Shown in pieces: positions 27,733 through 38,213 of a DNA stretch of 64,000 nt (the first letter of the stretch is position 1; each line of letters begins with the position of its first letter). The notes below the pieces were generated by a model. The model saw nothing but the letters and a program-made list of their open reading frames with translations. It was not told the DNA's origin and did not search any database. This stretch comes from an uncultured Bartonella sp. GTDB lineage: Bacteria > Pseudomonadota > Alphaproteobacteria > Rhizobiales > Rhizobiaceae. The position numbers and the translations under genes were made by a program. Location of the stretch: the NCBI RefSeq assembly GCF_945277285.1, contig NZ_CALYPR010000001.1, positions 620,001 through 684,000 of the forward strand, given 5' to 3'.

Positions 27733-30009
27733 CTATTCTTTGTCCTTGTCGGCTGTTTTCTTGCGACGGTGCTTCTTTTCTGGCTTATCGGACTTTTCGC
27801 CCTTATCACCTTTTTCGTTATGTTCTTTTTCAGCCTTTTCGTGCTTAGCATGTTTTTCGGCATGATCGGCATCGTCTGACTTCGGTGTTTCCTCGCGCGG
27901 AATTTCCTGGCCTGTTTCCTGATCAACCACCTTCATCGACAGGCGAACTTTACCGCGTTCATCAAAGCCCATAAGTTTGACCCAGACTTTTTGGCCTTCC
28001 TTGACCACATCGGTTGTCTTGTTGACACGCTCGGGTGCCAATTGAGAAATGTGAACCAATCCGTCACGCGGTCCGAAGAAATTAACGAAGGCACCGAAAT
28101 CCGCTGTCTTCACAACCGTACCTTGATAAATCTGGCCGACTTCCGGTTCGTCGACAATCGAGTGGATCCAACGTTTTGCAGCCTCGATTGTTTTGGCATC
28201 GGAAGAAGCAATCTTGATTGTACCATCATCCTCAATGTTGATTTTTGCACCGGTCTGTTCGGTAATCTCGCGAATTACTTTGCCACCAGAACCAATAACA
28301 TCGCGGATTTTATCAACGGGAATATTCATCATCTCGATGCGCGGAGCAAATTCACCGAGCTCGGCGCGTGCGCCTGTCAAAGCCTTGGCCATTTCACCAA
28401 GAATATGGATACGGCCTTCTTTGGCTTGTCCTAGAGCAACTTTCATAATGTCTTCGGTAATGCCGTTGATTTTGATATCCATCTGCAAGGCAGTGACACC
28501 GTTTTCCGTTCCGGCAACCTTGAAGTCCATATCTCCGAGATGATCTTCATCGCCGAGAATATCGGAAAGAATCGCAAAACGTTCACCTTCCTTGATAAGC
28601 CCCATGGCGATACCCGCAACCGGATGCTGAAGCGGAACACCGGCATCCATCAGCGCAAGCGATGTGCCGCAAACTGTTGCCATGGATGAGGAACCATTCG
28701 ATTCAGTGATTTCGGAAACGGCACGGATTGTATAAGGAAAACTCTCCGGTGAGGGAAGCATCGGATGAATTGCGCGCCAGGCAAGCTTGCCATGGCCGAT
28801 TTCACGACGCCCCGGCGAGCCAATACGACCGGTTTCACCAACTGAAAACGGCGGGAAATTATAATGGAGAAGGAAGGTCTCTTTATACATACCTGTAAGA
28901 GAGTCGATATATTGTTCGTCTTCTCCTGTTCCCAAAGTTGCAACGACCACCGCTTGAGTTTCACCGCGGGTGAATAGTGCCGAACCATGGGTGCGTGGCA
29001 AAATGCCGACTTCTGTATAGATCGGCCGAACTGTTTTCAAGTCGCGGCCATCAATACGGCTTCCCGTATCAAGAATATTCCAACGGACGATCTTTGCCTG
29101 TAAATGTTTGAAGACTGTGGCAATTTCTTCAGCATTATATTCCGGCTCTTCCTCGCCTTCCGGCATGAATTTGGCATCAACTTTTGCCTTGACAGCATCA
29201 ACCGCGGCATAACGCTCTTGTTTGTCGGTAATCTGATAAGCTTTATGCAAATCTTTTTCAGCAAATTTGAGCATTTTCTTTTCAAGACTGCTCAAATCTT
29301 CTGGCTCAAATTCACGCGGTTCCTTGGCGGCAACCTCTGCAAGCTTGATAATGGCATCGATCACTGGCTTGAAACCGTTATGACCGAAAACAACAGCACC
29401 CAGCATAACTTCTTCGCTAAGTTCCTGCGCTTCCGATTCAACCATCAATACCGCATCGGATGTTCCGGCAACAACCAGATCAAGTTTCGATTCCGGCATT
29501 TCATCAATATTGGGGTTCAACACATATTTTCCGTTGATATAACCGACACGTGCTCCACCAATTGGCCCCATAAACGGAACACCCGAAAGTGTCAAAGCTG
29601 CCGACGCAGCAACCATTGACAAAATATCCGGATTATTTTCAAGGTCATGCTGTAAAACAGTAATGATAACCTGTGTTTCGTTCTTATAACCTTCGGCAAA
29701 AAGCGGGCGAATTGGGCGGTCAATCAAACGTGAAATCAGTGTTTCACCCTCGCTCGGGCGACCTTCACGCTTAAAATAGCCTCCAGGAATTTTACCTGCG
29801 GCATAAGTCTTTTCTTGATAATTGACAGTGAGCGGGAAAAAGTCTTGTCCGGGTTTGGGTTCTTTTTCAGAAACAACCGTAGCAAGAACAATGGTTTCGC
29901 CATAGGTTGCCATAACCGCCCCGTCTGCCTGACGGGCAATCTTTCCTGTTTCAAGAGTTAGCGGGCGCCCTGCCCAATCAATCTCTACTTTATGAGTATT
30001 AAAAAACAT
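27733..30009 (-). CDS. pnp: Polyribonucleotide nucleotidyltransferase (PNPase)
   Basis: Phosphorolytic 3'-5' exoribonuclease of the RNA degradosome. The 758 residues comprise two RNase PH domains (about 10-230 and 310-540), a KH domain ([19 protein letters not shown], about residue 560) and an S1 domain ([16 protein letters not shown], about residue 630). The usual family length is about 700-715. The extra residues (about 706-758) form a highly charged Lys/Glu/His tail (for example [20 protein letters not shown]). It lies downstream of rpsO with a hairpin between the genes, the conserved arrangement in which PNPase and RNase III usually control expression. Confidence 0.96.
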   Translation of the reverse strand: MFFNTHKVEIDWAGRPLTLETGKIARQADGAVMATYGETIVLATVVSEKEPKPGQDFFPLTVNYQEKTYAAGKIPGGYFKREGRPSEGETLISRLIDRPIRPLFAEGYKNETQVIITVLQHDLENNPDILSMVAASAALTLSGVPFMGPIGGARVGYINGKYVLNPNIDEMPESKLDLVVAGTSDAVLMVESEAQELSEEVMLGAVVFGHNGFKPVIDAIIKLAEVAAKEPREFEPEDLSSLEKKMLKFAEKDLHKAYQITDKQERYAAVDAVKAKVDAKFMPEGEEEPEYNAEEIATVFKHLQAKIVRWNILDTGSRIDGRDLKTVRPIYTEVGILPRTHGSALFTRGETQAVVVATLGTGEDEQYIDSLTGMYKETFLLHYNFPPFSVGETGRIGSPGRREIGHGKLAWRAIHPMLPSPESFPYTIRAVSEITESNGSSSMATVCGTSLALMDAGVPLQHPVAGIAMGLIKEGERFAILSDILGDEDHLGDMDFKVAGTENGVTALQMDIKINGITEDIMKVALGQAKEGRIHILGEMAKALTGARAELGEFAPRIEMMNIPVDKIRDVIGSGGKVIREITEQTGAKINIEDDGTIKIASSDAKTIEAAKRWIHSIVDEPEVGQIYQGTVVKTADFGAFVNFFGPRDGLVHISQLAPERVNKTTDVVKEGQKVWVKLMGFDERGKVRLSMKVVDQETGQEIPREETPKSDDADHAEKHAKHEKAEKEHNEKGDKGEKSDKPEKKHRRKKTADKDKE

Positions 30010-30179
30010 TTCTTGTCCTTGATTAACCGCTAAGCATTCGTTGCTTCAAGCGGTCCAGTTCTTTTGTCGTGTCATGGGCAAGACAACAAGGCGCATCCAA
30101 TTTTTCCGATGCGACTGGCAATCCTGCCCCATGACGGTTCCTCGATTTCTGCAGCTCTTACAAGTTGTAGAAATTGAAA

Positions 30180-30205
30180 GGCGGGAAATCACGTGATTTC
30201 CCGCC
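30180..30205 (-). promoter_or_regulatory. Perfect inverted repeat between rpsO and pnp
   Basis: A 26-base perfect palindrome (arm GGCGGGAAATCAC) begins 10 bases after the rpsO stop. On the minus strand it is followed by CTTTCAATTT, a weak T-tract. It may be a partial terminator of rpsO, or an RNase-processed stem in the pnp leader as in E. coli where RNase III and PNPase autoregulate pnp. The structure is seen; the role is inferred. Confidence 0.65.
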
Positions 30206-30214
30206 CTGATTGTT

Positions 30215-30484
30215 TTAGCGACGCAAGCCGAGCTTGGTAATCAACGACTGATAGCGTTTTTCATCGACACCATTGAGGTAGTCGAGAAGACGACGACGTT
30301 GGGAAACAAGCTTCAAAAGACCACGGCGGGAATGGTTATCCTTCTTGTGGGATTTGAAGTGCTCGGTCAAATTGGCAATGCGCTCTGATAAAATAGCAAC
30401 CTGCACTTCAGGCGAACCTGTATCGCCTTCCTTGGTTGCATATTCCTTGATTAAAGCCTGTTTGCGTTCAGCAGTAATCGACAT
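30215..30484 (-). CDS. rpsO: Small ribosomal subunit protein S15 (uS15)
   Basis: Primary 16S rRNA-binding protein that organises the central domain of the 30S subunit. The 89 residues match the family exactly, including the conserved [14 protein letters not shown] and [23 protein letters not shown] segments (core [12 protein letters not shown]). The start is supported by AAAGGA seven bases upstream. It is normally preceded by truB in this group; here truB lies about 3.5 kb away. Confidence 0.97.
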   Translation of the reverse strand: MSITAERKQALIKEYATKEGDTGSPEVQVAILSERIANLTEHFKSHKKDNHSRRGLLKLVSQRRRLLDYLNGVDEKRYQSLITKLGLRR

Positions 30485-31037
30485 CGTTTCATCCTTTCAA
30501 AACAAAGTGGGACATTGAAGACGCCCCGGCCGGGATGTCGTCCAGCTAGGGTCTATGAATGGCAAAACATGTAAAATATCTTGCACGCTGGCTCATATAC
30601 AGGAATTCTTGGCCAATTGCTAGCCCTCCCCCATCCGGTTAGGAATTTTTCGAGGGCTTTCTTAAAAATTTCGCTTATCGAAAAATCTTGTTAACTTATG
30701 AACAAAGACACCATCGTGGAAGCGGCGGCAGATTTCAGATAAACTAATAAAACAAAATGATATCGTTTATTTTAAATAACAAACGTTGTTCATGCAGTCT
30801 ATGACTTGCCTTTTTATTTATAAATTTTTTTATATTGGTCTTTTAACAAAAACAGCTTTCAAACCACACCCTAAACAATTCGAATTTCAAACGGCAAAAA
30901 CTCTGGATCGACTGGACTATCAAAAGAGATATGTGGATTTTTGTGCCCGTTTCTCTCATGCGTCATTGTTAGGCTTGCAGCCAAACAGGCTCTCGCCTAG
31001 ATTGAATCAAATCTTGAACCTTTAATTCTAAAAGCCC
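30485..31037. other. Divergent upstream region of rpsO and the MFS gene
   Basis: The first 60 bases (minus strand) are the rpsO leader. The rest, to 31037, contains an open plus-strand frame (30786-31025) that I regard as non-coding because it has no binding site and no family resemblance. Promoters for both flanking genes must lie here. The region marks the left edge of the stretch that separates rpsO from truB. Confidence 0.45.
30520..30542 (-). promoter_or_regulatory. Candidate rpsO leader hairpin (possible S15 autoregulatory element)
   Basis: On the minus strand, 36 bases before the rpsO start, GACG ... CCCGGCCGGGG ... CGTC can fold into a GC-rich stem with an internal loop. S15 represses its own mRNA through leader structures in several bacteria, including a Rhizobium type, but leader folds differ between groups. 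Assignment here rests on position and stem strength only. Confidence 0.35.
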
Positions 31038-32669
31038 ATGCAACAGAAAAGCTCAGCACTTGCACCTTTCAAAAGTCAGGCCTTCAGAAGCCTGTGGGCG
31101 GCAACACTCGTTTCCAATCTGGGTGGCCTCATTCAGACGGTGGGTGCAGGCTGGCTTATGACATTGATTAGCTCGTCACATTCCATGGTGGGGCTTGTTC
31201 AAGGGGCAACAACATTACCGGTTGTCATCTTTTCGCTGCTTGCTGGCGCACTCGCCGATAATTTTAACCGCCGGCAAATTATGATTACAGCCCAATTATT
31301 GATGATGGCTGTTTCGGTTCTTCTGGCAGTGCTTACCTATTGTGGTCTCATCACTCCATGGCTTCTCTTGGCTTTTACTTTTCTGATTGGCTGCGGCTCG
31401 GCACTTTATAACCCGCCTTGGCAGGCAACTGTGGGCGACATTGTTCCGCGGCAAGATATTTCAGCCGCCGTTACATTAAATAGTGTCGGCTTTAATCTGA
31501 TGCGCAGTGTCGGTCCTGCTGCAGGTGGTGCGATTGTTGCAATATTTGGCGGTGCGGCAGCATTTGTGGTCAATGCTTTCAGCTACATTCCACTGCTTGG
31601 TGCACTATTTTTCTGGAAACCTGATTATACCAATAATGGTCTGCCTCGAGAGCGCCTCGTTGAAGCAATGTCTGATGGTTTGCGCTATGTTTCGATGTCG
31701 CCACATCTCCTGCATATTATGTTGCGGGCTTTCATGTTCGGGCTCGGTGCAATATCGGTTCTTGCACTCTTGCCCATTGTCGCGCATGAGATGCTGCACG
31801 GTGGTGCACTGGTTTATGGAACATTGCTTGGCTCGTTTGGCGTTGGAGCTATTGTTGCCGGTATTATCAATTCATGGATAAGACGGCGGTTTTCCTCTGA
31901 AACTATTGTAGCCGGTTCGTTTGTCGGCTATGCGCTGTCATGTTTGCTTCTCGCTTTGAGTGACTCATCGATCATTGCCCATATTGTGCTGTTTCCGGCC
32001 GGCATGTGCTGGGTTCTAGCCTTGTCGCTTTTCAATGTTTCGGTACAATTATCAACACCGCGATGGGTTGTCTCACGTGCCTTGGCACTTTACCAAACCT
32101 CATCCTTTGGTGGCATGGCCATTGGAAGCTGGCTTTGGGGAGGGCTTGCCGACAGCTATTCTCCTGTTATTGCTCTATATATTTGCGCTGCATTTCTTGT
32201 CATTGGTGCAGTGATGGGATTTAAATTCACCATCTATGAAATTCCAAGTATAAATCTTGACCCGCTCGACCAATTCCGCGAACCGGAACTGCTTCTTGAT
32301 CTGCGTGCCAGAAGTGGTCCAATCATGATATTGATTGATTATGAAATTAAGGACGAAGATATTCCTGAATTTCTTAGAACAATGTCGTTGCGACGGCGCA
32401 TCAGGCTACGTGACGGAGCAAGACAATGGACTTTGCTGCGTGATTTGGAACATCCCAATTGCTGGACAGAAACCTATCATATGCCGACTTGGGTCGACTA
32501 TTTGAGGCATAATCGCCGCCGCACAAAAGCTGATGCCGATGTAACTGAGAAATTACGCAAACTCAGCCAGATTCCTGACGGCCTGAAAGTGCACCGGATG
32601 ATTGAACGGCACACTGTGCCCGATGTCGACCAGATACAGGAAAAACACTCGCCCCATCATCTCCATTAG
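31038..32669 (+). CDS. MFS transporter (MFS_3/EntS-like) with C-terminal ferredoxin-fold domain
   Basis: Predicted proton-driven exporter of the inner membrane. Of the 543 residues, about 1-405 form twelve hydrophobic helices with the MFS loop GALADNFNRRQIM between helices 2 and 3. The pattern AFRSLWAATLVSNLGGLIQTVGAGWLM (seen as LWAATLVSNLGGLIQTVGAG) fits the MFS_3 group that includes the siderophore exporter EntS. A soluble domain of about 130 residues follows (MILIDYEIKDEDIPEF ... RIRLRDGARQWTLLRD), resembling the Dabb/ABM-like fold attached to this subfamily in rhizobia. The binding site before the ATG is weak. It lies alone in a non-syntenic stretch. The substrate is unknown. Confidence 0.82.
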   Translation: MQQKSSALAPFKSQAFRSLWAATLVSNLGGLIQTVGAGWLMTLISSSHSMVGLVQGATTLPVVIFSLLAGALADNFNRRQIMITAQLLMMAVSVLLAVLTYCGLITPWLLLAFTFLIGCGSALYNPPWQATVGDIVPRQDISAAVTLNSVGFNLMRSVGPAAGGAIVAIFGGAAAFVVNAFSYIPLLGALFFWKPDYTNNGLPRERLVEAMSDGLRYVSMSPHLLHIMLRAFMFGLGAISVLALLPIVAHEMLHGGALVYGTLLGSFGVGAIVAGIINSWIRRRFSSETIVAGSFVGYALSCLLLALSDSSIIAHIVLFPAGMCWVLALSLFNVSVQLSTPRWVVSRALALYQTSSFGGMAIGSWLWGGLADSYSPVIALYICAAFLVIGAVMGFKFTIYEIPSINLDPLDQFREPELLLDLRARSGPIMILIDYEIKDEDIPEFLRTMSLRRRIRLRDGARQWTLLRDLEHPNCWTETYHMPTWVDYLRHNRRRTKADADVTEKLRKLSQIPDGLKVHRMIERHTVPDVDQIQEKHSPHHLH

Positions 32670-33092
32670 TTTGTAAACACGTTTCGAAAAGAAGAAAACT
32701 GTACCGGCAAACCAAATTGCCGAAAAAATGAGTATATCTAAATATTGTCTGGTGCTTGAAATGCTGTTTCAAGAGTTCAACCATCAGGCTCTCCCTTACA
32801 AGCACGACCAACAAATATACGCGTCAAATGCTTTTTCAGTTCTTTGCTTTTGCAAACATTATGTCGCTTTTGATTGTTGCTTTAAAGCAGCACCTGACTT
32901 AATTCGCCGACATTTGTAACAATTAGGAAAACTTAGCTGACATAGTTTTCAATCTTGTTTTGGTTTAATTACCATACTTTTAATAGGTATCTCGGGGTAG
33001 CATTTGAAAAGTAGATATTATCACATTTTAAATGAAATCTATGTGATGGATTTTATTCGTAGGCGTTTTAAAAATCATTTTACGAAAAAAAG
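32670..33092. other. Spacer between the MFS gene and the autotransporter remnant
   Basis: AT-rich sequence without a supported gene. Short frames at 32728-32919 and 33004-33186 have no binding site. The latter ends inside the remnant and might preserve a few codons of its original start (MKTNGSTFALVLG) in another frame. Confidence 0.4.
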
Positions 33093-33732
33093 TTGTATGA
33101 AAACGAATGGCTCTACTTTTGCATTGGTACTAGGGGAGGTGGTATTGAAGGTGATGCTAACAAGGTTATCATTATCGGTGGTATAGTTGGTGGTGCTGTG
33201 ACTGGCGGCTTATCCGCTCAAAGGGGCAGCAAAAACAATGGGGTTTGTTTTTCAGGCGGCAAAGTATCGGGCGATATAATGGGCGGTTATACCGGTAGAA
33301 ATAGTTCTTCTCTTAGCAAATTCGATGAGAAAGCAAATCGGGTCATATTAAATGACAGAATTGCCGAGAAAAGCATGATTGGCAGGCTAGCCTCATTAGC
33401 AAATGCTTCATCCAACAAAGTTACCATTTCGTCCAATCGTAGTTCTGGTGAGGTTATCGGTAGCAAGAGTGAAAACGGCAGTGCCTCTGTAAATAATATC
33501 ACAATCGAAGAGGCGACAATTCAGTATGCATGATATTGGCGATGGATTGTCAAACAACGATAATGCAACAGGCAATATTATAACGCTCACAGATGAGGGT
33601 AAAAAAATCGGTGGGTCGATTTTTGGCGACCAAAATTTGACTGTTGTAAGAATTGGTACATTTACCGGAAATACCCTGAATCCTGTTCATTTACCAAGTG
33701 ATATTGCTGATTGTGTTCGTCCGAAGGCTTAG
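33093..33732 (+). pseudogene. Decayed repeat-containing autotransporter passenger fragment
   Basis: Two overlapping frames (33093-33533 and 33526-33732, shifted by one base) encode a Gly/Asn/Ser-rich protein with a degenerate repeat of the form N-x-V-x-I-x-GG-x-V-x-G-x-V-x-GG. Examples are NKVIIIGGIVGGAVTGG, NGVCFSGGKVSGDIMGG, NRVILNDRIAEKSMIG, NKVTISSNRSSGEVIG and NIITLTDEGKKIGGSIFG. This is the beta-helix repeat style of secreted autotransporter passengers that are common in Bartonella. No signal peptide, beta-barrel domain or good start is present, and the break at 33526-33533 is a frameshift. Further possible codons (TGANAVGLVNTNHVVVEK) continue after 33760. I call it a remnant, not a functional gene. 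Confidence 0.6.
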
Positions 33733-33979
33733 TGAAGATGACACACTTCTTGTATTACAGGAGCGAATGCTGTCGGTCTTGTGAACACAAACCATGTGGT
33801 CGTTGAAAAATCTGTATGCTTTTTGACGTCAGGCCATAAAGTAATTAGATTGCACGATAATAGCGTATCGATGGGTCCTTATCTTTCATGGCAACATTAT
33901 TGCAAATAGTGTCGCGTGTTTTTCGTTAACATGCGGTTTTTTGAAACTATATTTTTCTTTGAACAAAAGAAATCGCAAT

Positions 33980-34942
33980 TTAGCCAATTGTAAAGACGCG
34001 TTTTGGCTTGAACTGCCCTTTTTCGATCATGCCAATAGCAAGCAATTTTCCCTTTTGCGTCACACAAACTTCATCTTCGTCAACAGGAGCATCGCGACCG
34101 CGTAACAAAACCGGATTTCCCATTCTTACACGATGGGCCTGATCGTCGGTTAATGGATATTGCGGTAAAAATTCCAGTGCCGCACCTGTTTCAATTAAAA
34201 GATCATCAAGTGCTGAAAAATCACATAATGGATAATTGCCGTTTTCATCCGGCTCGCCTCTTTCAGGGGCAGCCTCATTAAGTTCATCAAGGCTTACGAA
34301 ATCATCTTCAACAAAAGGTGAAACTTCAACACGACGTAAATCGGCCACGTAACCATAGCAACCAAGTTGCCTTCCCATATCGCGGGCAAGCGCACGGACA
34401 TAAGTCCCTTTACCGCATTCAACTTCAAATACAGAATGACCTTCCGGTGTTGTCTCTATCAGTTCGAGACTATCAATCTCTACTTCGCGCGGCGGAATTT
34501 CAATTTTTTCGCCATCGCGCGCCAAATCATAAGCACGGGCGCCTTCAATTTTAATGGCAGAAAACTGCGGCGGCGTCTGCATGATGACGCCAACATAATC
34601 CGGCAAAATGGCTAATATTTCTTGCTCGTCAGGACGTTTTGGCGATGTTTTGGTCACTTCGCCTTCCATATCGTCAGTATTGTGCTCTTCACCCCAAGCA
34701 ACGGTAAAGCGATAAACTTTTGTGCCGTCAACAACATAGGGGACGGTTTTTGTGGCTTCCCCCAAAGCAATTGGCAACATGCCTGATGCAAGCGGGTCAA
34801 GAGTGCCCGCATGGCCGGCTTTTTCTGCCTGAAACAACCATTTGATTTTCGACACGGCTTCGGTTGACCCCATGCCTTTCGGTTTATCCAAAATAACCCA
34901 ACCCGAAACCGGACGACCTTTTTTCTTCCGCTGGCGCGCCAT
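33980..34942 (-). CDS. truB: tRNA pseudouridine(55) synthase TruB
   Basis: Makes pseudouridine 55 in the T-loop of all elongator tRNAs. The 320 residues include the catalytic aspartate Asp49 in [14 protein letters not shown], the GxFSAIK-type segment [19 protein letters not shown] and the [17 protein letters not shown] motif. The C-terminal domain (about 240-320) is of the alphaproteobacterial type. It starts six bases after the rbfA stop, with AAGGAG inside rbfA, and is the last gene of the nusA-infB block. Confidence 0.96.
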   Translation of the reverse strand: MARQRKKKGRPVSGWVILDKPKGMGSTEAVSKIKWLFQAEKAGHAGTLDPLASGMLPIALGEATKTVPYVVDGTKVYRFTVAWGEEHNTDDMEGEVTKTSPKRPDEQEILAILPDYVGVIMQTPPQFSAIKIEGARAYDLARDGEKIEIPPREVEIDSLELIETTPEGHSVFEVECGKGTYVRALARDMGRQLGCYGYVADLRRVEVSPFVEDDFVSLDELNEAAPERGEPDENGNYPLCDFSALDDLLIETGAALEFLPQYPLTDDQAHRVRMGNPVLLRGRDAPVDEDEVCVTQKGKLLAIGMIEKGQFKPKRVFTIG

Positions 34943-34948
34943 GAAATT

Positions 34949-35359
34949 CTATTCCTTCTCCTTGCCATCATCCTCGCCATCATGATGAAGATCACGAGCG
35001 ACTTCCGGCGAATGCAACAAGGCATCAATTTTAGCAAAGTTGTCAAAACTGGTGTCCAACTTAAAGCGGAATTCAGGCATATATTTCAGATGGCGCAATT
35101 CCGGCCCCATTTCACCGCGGATAAACCTTGTGTGGTGGTTAAGTGCCTTGACCACTTCTTCACCATCAGCATCCGCCAGCGGCGCCACAAAACAGGTGGC
35201 AACTCGGAGATCAGGCGACATTTTGACTTCTGTTGCGCTAAGCACCACCCCATCAAGCACAGGATCCAAAATCACGCCGCGTTGAAAGACGGAAGCGAGA
35301 GCATGGCGAACCTGTTCACCAACACGCAATTGCCTTTGCGATGGACCAGCATGTTTCAT
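34949..35359 (-). CDS. rbfA: 30S ribosome-binding factor RbfA
   Basis: Cold-shock-associated factor that binds 16S helix 1 during 30S maturation. The frame opens with a TTG at 35374; the ATG at 35359 is preceded by GAAGGG seven bases away and is preferred, giving 136 residues. The KH-like core contains [19 protein letters not shown] and the VxxSPDLR-type [14 protein letters not shown], then [20 protein letters not shown] with the conserved MPELxFxxD pattern. A charged tail ([12 protein letters not shown]) ends it. It lies between infB and truB as usual. Confidence 0.95.
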   Translation of the reverse strand: MKHAGPSQRQLRVGEQVRHALASVFQRGVILDPVLDGVVLSATEVKMSPDLRVATCFVAPLADADGEEVVKALNHHTRFIRGEMGPELRHLKYMPEFRFKLDTSFDNFAKIDALLHSPEVARDLHHDGEDDGKEKE

Positions 35360-35508
35360 AGCAACACCCTTCAAATTCTAAGCGTAACAACCGCTCGTCA
35401 CCCGAGAAGCACACATTTAACTCTCAATTGAGGAGTTAGCTGTCCACCTGACAAATTCAGCATTCAAATGGCAAAAGAAGTATTATTGTCAACCAGAGAG
35501 CGGTGTTC

Positions 35509-35532
35509 GGCCTTATATTTTTATATAAGGCC
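35509..35532 (-). promoter_or_regulatory. Strong hairpin just after infB
   Basis: GGCCTTATAT / ATATAAGGCC arms with a four-base loop begin 10 bases after the infB stop codon on the minus strand. No T-tract follows, so it is not a normal intrinsic terminator. A role in mRNA processing or stability between infB and rbfA is possible. Confidence 0.5.
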
Positions 35533-35542
35533 AAACTATTAA

Positions 35543-38176
35543 CTATAGTGAACGTTTAATTGTCTCGACGCGGAAAGCCTCAATGATATCACCAACGCGG
35601 ATATCTTCGTAATTTTCAAAGGCCATACCGCATTCCTGACCAGCCGGTACTTCAGCAACTTCGTCCTTGAAACGTTTCAAGGTCTTAAGCTTACCTTCAT
35701 GAACAACAACATGGTCACGGATAAGGCGTACGCCTTCGCCACGTTCCATCTTGCCTTCGGTAACCCGACAACCGGCAACCTTGCCAATTTTGGAAATATT
35801 AAAGACTTCGATAATTTCCGCATTACCGAGGAATGTTTCACGACGTTCTGGTGTCAACATACCAGACATTGCCGCTTTCACATCATCAACAAGATCATAA
35901 ATGATGTTGTAATAACGAATTTCTATACCCTGAGCTTCAGCAGCATCCCGTGCCTGACTGTTGGCGCGGACATTAAAGCCGATAATAGCGGCATTCGATG
36001 CTGCAGCCAATGAAACATCACTTTCGGTAATGCCACCGGGAGCAGCATGGACAATATGGGCGCGAACTTCATCATTGCCGAGTTTTTCAAGTGCCGATGT
36101 AATGGCTTCGACAGAGCCTTGAACATCCGCTTTGATAACAAGCGGAAATTCTTTCATGCCACTTGTTTGCATGCGGTTCATCATCTGCTCAAGCGAACCG
36201 CGTGAACCCGCCTGACGGGCAACAGCTTTGTCACGAGCAAGCCGCTGACGATATTCGGCAATTTCGCGTGCTTGCGCTTCATTGGCGACAACCGCAAATC
36301 GGTCACCGGCCTGCGGTGTCCCCTGCATGCCAAGCACTTCAACCGGCATTGACGGCATCGCCGCCTTGATATGTTCACCACGATCATTGATAAGAGCGCG
36401 TACACGCCCCCATTCATCGCCCGCAACAATGATATCGGAAGGATGCAATGTCCCCTTTTGAATAAGAACAGTTGCAACAGCTCCCCGCCCGCGATCAAGC
36501 TGGGCTTCAATGACAACGCCTTCAGCCGTACGATCAGGATCGGCTTTCAAATCAAGAATTTCGGCCTGCAACAAAATTGCTTCAAGCAATTTGTCAATAT
36601 TTTTGCCAGTTTTTGCCGAGACTTCAACTTCGAGGGTATCACCCCCCATGCTTTCAACGAAAACTTCATGCTGCAACAGTTCTGTTCTGACCTTCTGAGG
36701 ATCGGCAGCAGGTTTATCAATTTTGTTGATTGCAACAATAATTGGCACACCTGCAGCTTTAGCATGGTGAATGGATTCAATGGTCTGAGGCATGACACTA
36801 TCATCGGCAGCAACAACCAGAACGGCAATATCGGTAACCTGTGCGCCACGGGCACGCATGGCTGTAAATGCAGCATGTCCCGGTGTATCAATAAAGGTTA
36901 TCTTCTGTCCCTTCTGCTCCACCTGATAGGCACCGATATGTTGCGTAATGCCACCGGCTTCACCGGCAACAACATTGGCATTACGGATGGCATCAAGCAA
37001 CGAAGTCTTGCCGTGGTCAACATGCCCCATAATGGTAACAACCGGTGGACGCGGCTTCAATTTTGCTGGATCATCAGGAACATTAAAGAGCCCCTCTTCA
37101 ACATCCGATTCAGCAACGCGTTTAACTGTGTGACCAAATTCCTCGGCGATCAGTTGTGCCATATCCGCGTCAATAACATCGCCGGGCTTCATCATTTGCC
37201 CTTGTTTCATAAGATATTTAATAACATCAACAGACCTTTCGGTCATACGCTGGGCAAGTTCCTGAATGGTAATGGTCTCCGGAATAGTGACTTCACGCGA
37301 AATTTTTTCACGCGGTTCCTGTATTTGCGACCGTTTGAACTTTTCTTGCCGGCGACGCATTGCCGCCATTGAACGACCACGCGAATTACCGTCCTCATCA
37401 AGAGCACTATTTAACGTCAATTTACTACGACGGCGTTCATCACCACCTTTAACAGCCTTTGGTGCACGCACTTCCGACTTGTTGCCACCACCACGACGTG
37501 AACGATGCTCATCCTCGTCATCATCGACAATGTTGCGTTTTGTTGACGGAGCCGCAGCACGTTGTTTTGTTACCGGAGCAACATCAATCTCGATCGGACG
37601 GTTGGCTGCTTGTTTACCGGTCTTATTCCGGTGACTATCTTTACTCTTATGCGCTTCGACCTTCCTTACCTCGACCTTGTGTGTCGCGGTTTGCTCGGCG
37701 GTTTGAGCAGCACTGTCATTGGCTAGTTTTTCAGACTGTTTGCGTAACAGTTCTTCGTGTTCTTTTGCACGTTTGGCTTCTTCCGCTTTACGCTGCCTAG
37801 CTGCCTCTTCGGCGCGCCTATGCTCTTCCTCTTCACGCCTATGTTCTTCTTCAGCATGAAGGCGAGCTTCTTCCAGAGCCCTCATACGGGCTTCCATTTC
37901 AGCCGATGAAAGGTTACTATGTGGTTGTTGCGAAGCCGCAGCCGGCGGAGTTTCAGTCCGCGGTTTGGCTGTTTGAACAACCCTCGGCTTGGCAACAACG
38001 TGTTTGACATTCACCGTTTCATCCGGACGGGTGATTTTACGCCGTTTTGTTTCGACAACGACCGCCTTTGTGCGTCCATGACTGAAATTTTGCTTAACTG
38101 TGCTGGTTTCAATACCCGGGCGTTTCAGGGTCAGCGTTTTCTTGGCTGTTTTCTTGTCGTTATTGTTTTCCGTCAT
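35543..38176 (-). CDS. infB: Translation initiation factor IF-2
   Basis: GTPase that brings initiator fMet-tRNA to the 30S subunit. The ATG at 38176 with AAGGA six bases upstream is used although the frame is open to 38284, giving 877 residues. An N-terminal low-complexity region (about 1-300) includes a Glu/Arg/Ala coiled coil (about 92-155, [20 protein letters not shown]). The IF2-N domain follows at about 298-350, and the GTPase domain has G1 GHVDHGKT at residues 384-391, then DTPGH and NKID. Two further beta-barrel domains and the C-terminal tRNA-binding domain complete it. It is downstream of ylxR in the nusA operon. Confidence 0.97.
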   Translation of the reverse strand: MTENNNDKKTAKKTLTLKRPGIETSTVKQNFSHGRTKAVVVETKRRKITRPDETVNVKHVVAKPRVVQTAKPRTETPPAAASQQPHSNLSSAEMEARMRALEEARLHAEEEHRREEEEHRRAEEAARQRKAEEAKRAKEHEELLRKQSEKLANDSAAQTAEQTATHKVEVRKVEAHKSKDSHRNKTGKQAANRPIEIDVAPVTKQRAAAPSTKRNIVDDDEDEHRSRRGGGNKSEVRAPKAVKGGDERRRSKLTLNSALDEDGNSRGRSMAAMRRRQEKFKRSQIQEPREKISREVTIPETITIQELAQRMTERSVDVIKYLMKQGQMMKPGDVIDADMAQLIAEEFGHTVKRVAESDVEEGLFNVPDDPAKLKPRPPVVTIMGHVDHGKTSLLDAIRNANVVAGEAGGITQHIGAYQVEQKGQKITFIDTPGHAAFTAMRARGAQVTDIAVLVVAADDSVMPQTIESIHHAKAAGVPIIVAINKIDKPAADPQKVRTELLQHEVFVESMGGDTLEVEVSAKTGKNIDKLLEAILLQAEILDLKADPDRTAEGVVIEAQLDRGRGAVATVLIQKGTLHPSDIIVAGDEWGRVRALINDRGEHIKAAMPSMPVEVLGMQGTPQAGDRFAVVANEAQAREIAEYRQRLARDKAVARQAGSRGSLEQMMNRMQTSGMKEFPLVIKADVQGSVEAITSALEKLGNDEVRAHIVHAAPGGITESDVSLAAASNAAIIGFNVRANSQARDAAEAQGIEIRYYNIIYDLVDDVKAAMSGMLTPERRETFLGNAEIIEVFNISKIGKVAGCRVTEGKMERGEGVRLIRDHVVVHEGKLKTLKRFKDEVAEVPAGQECGMAFENYEDIRVGDIIEAFRVETIKRSL

Positions 38177-38213
38177 TCCGTTTCCTTCACGGCTTCTACC
38201 GTCTTTTTCCGGC

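Noticed and set aside
30786-31025. Small plus-strand frame before the MFS gene
   Set aside because: No ribosome binding site, AT-driven composition and no recognised family.
36371-37372. Plus-strand open frame of 333 codons inside infB
   Set aside because: It is fully antisense to infB, whose domains are all recognisable. No binding site or family resemblance is present; the openness follows from infB codon composition.
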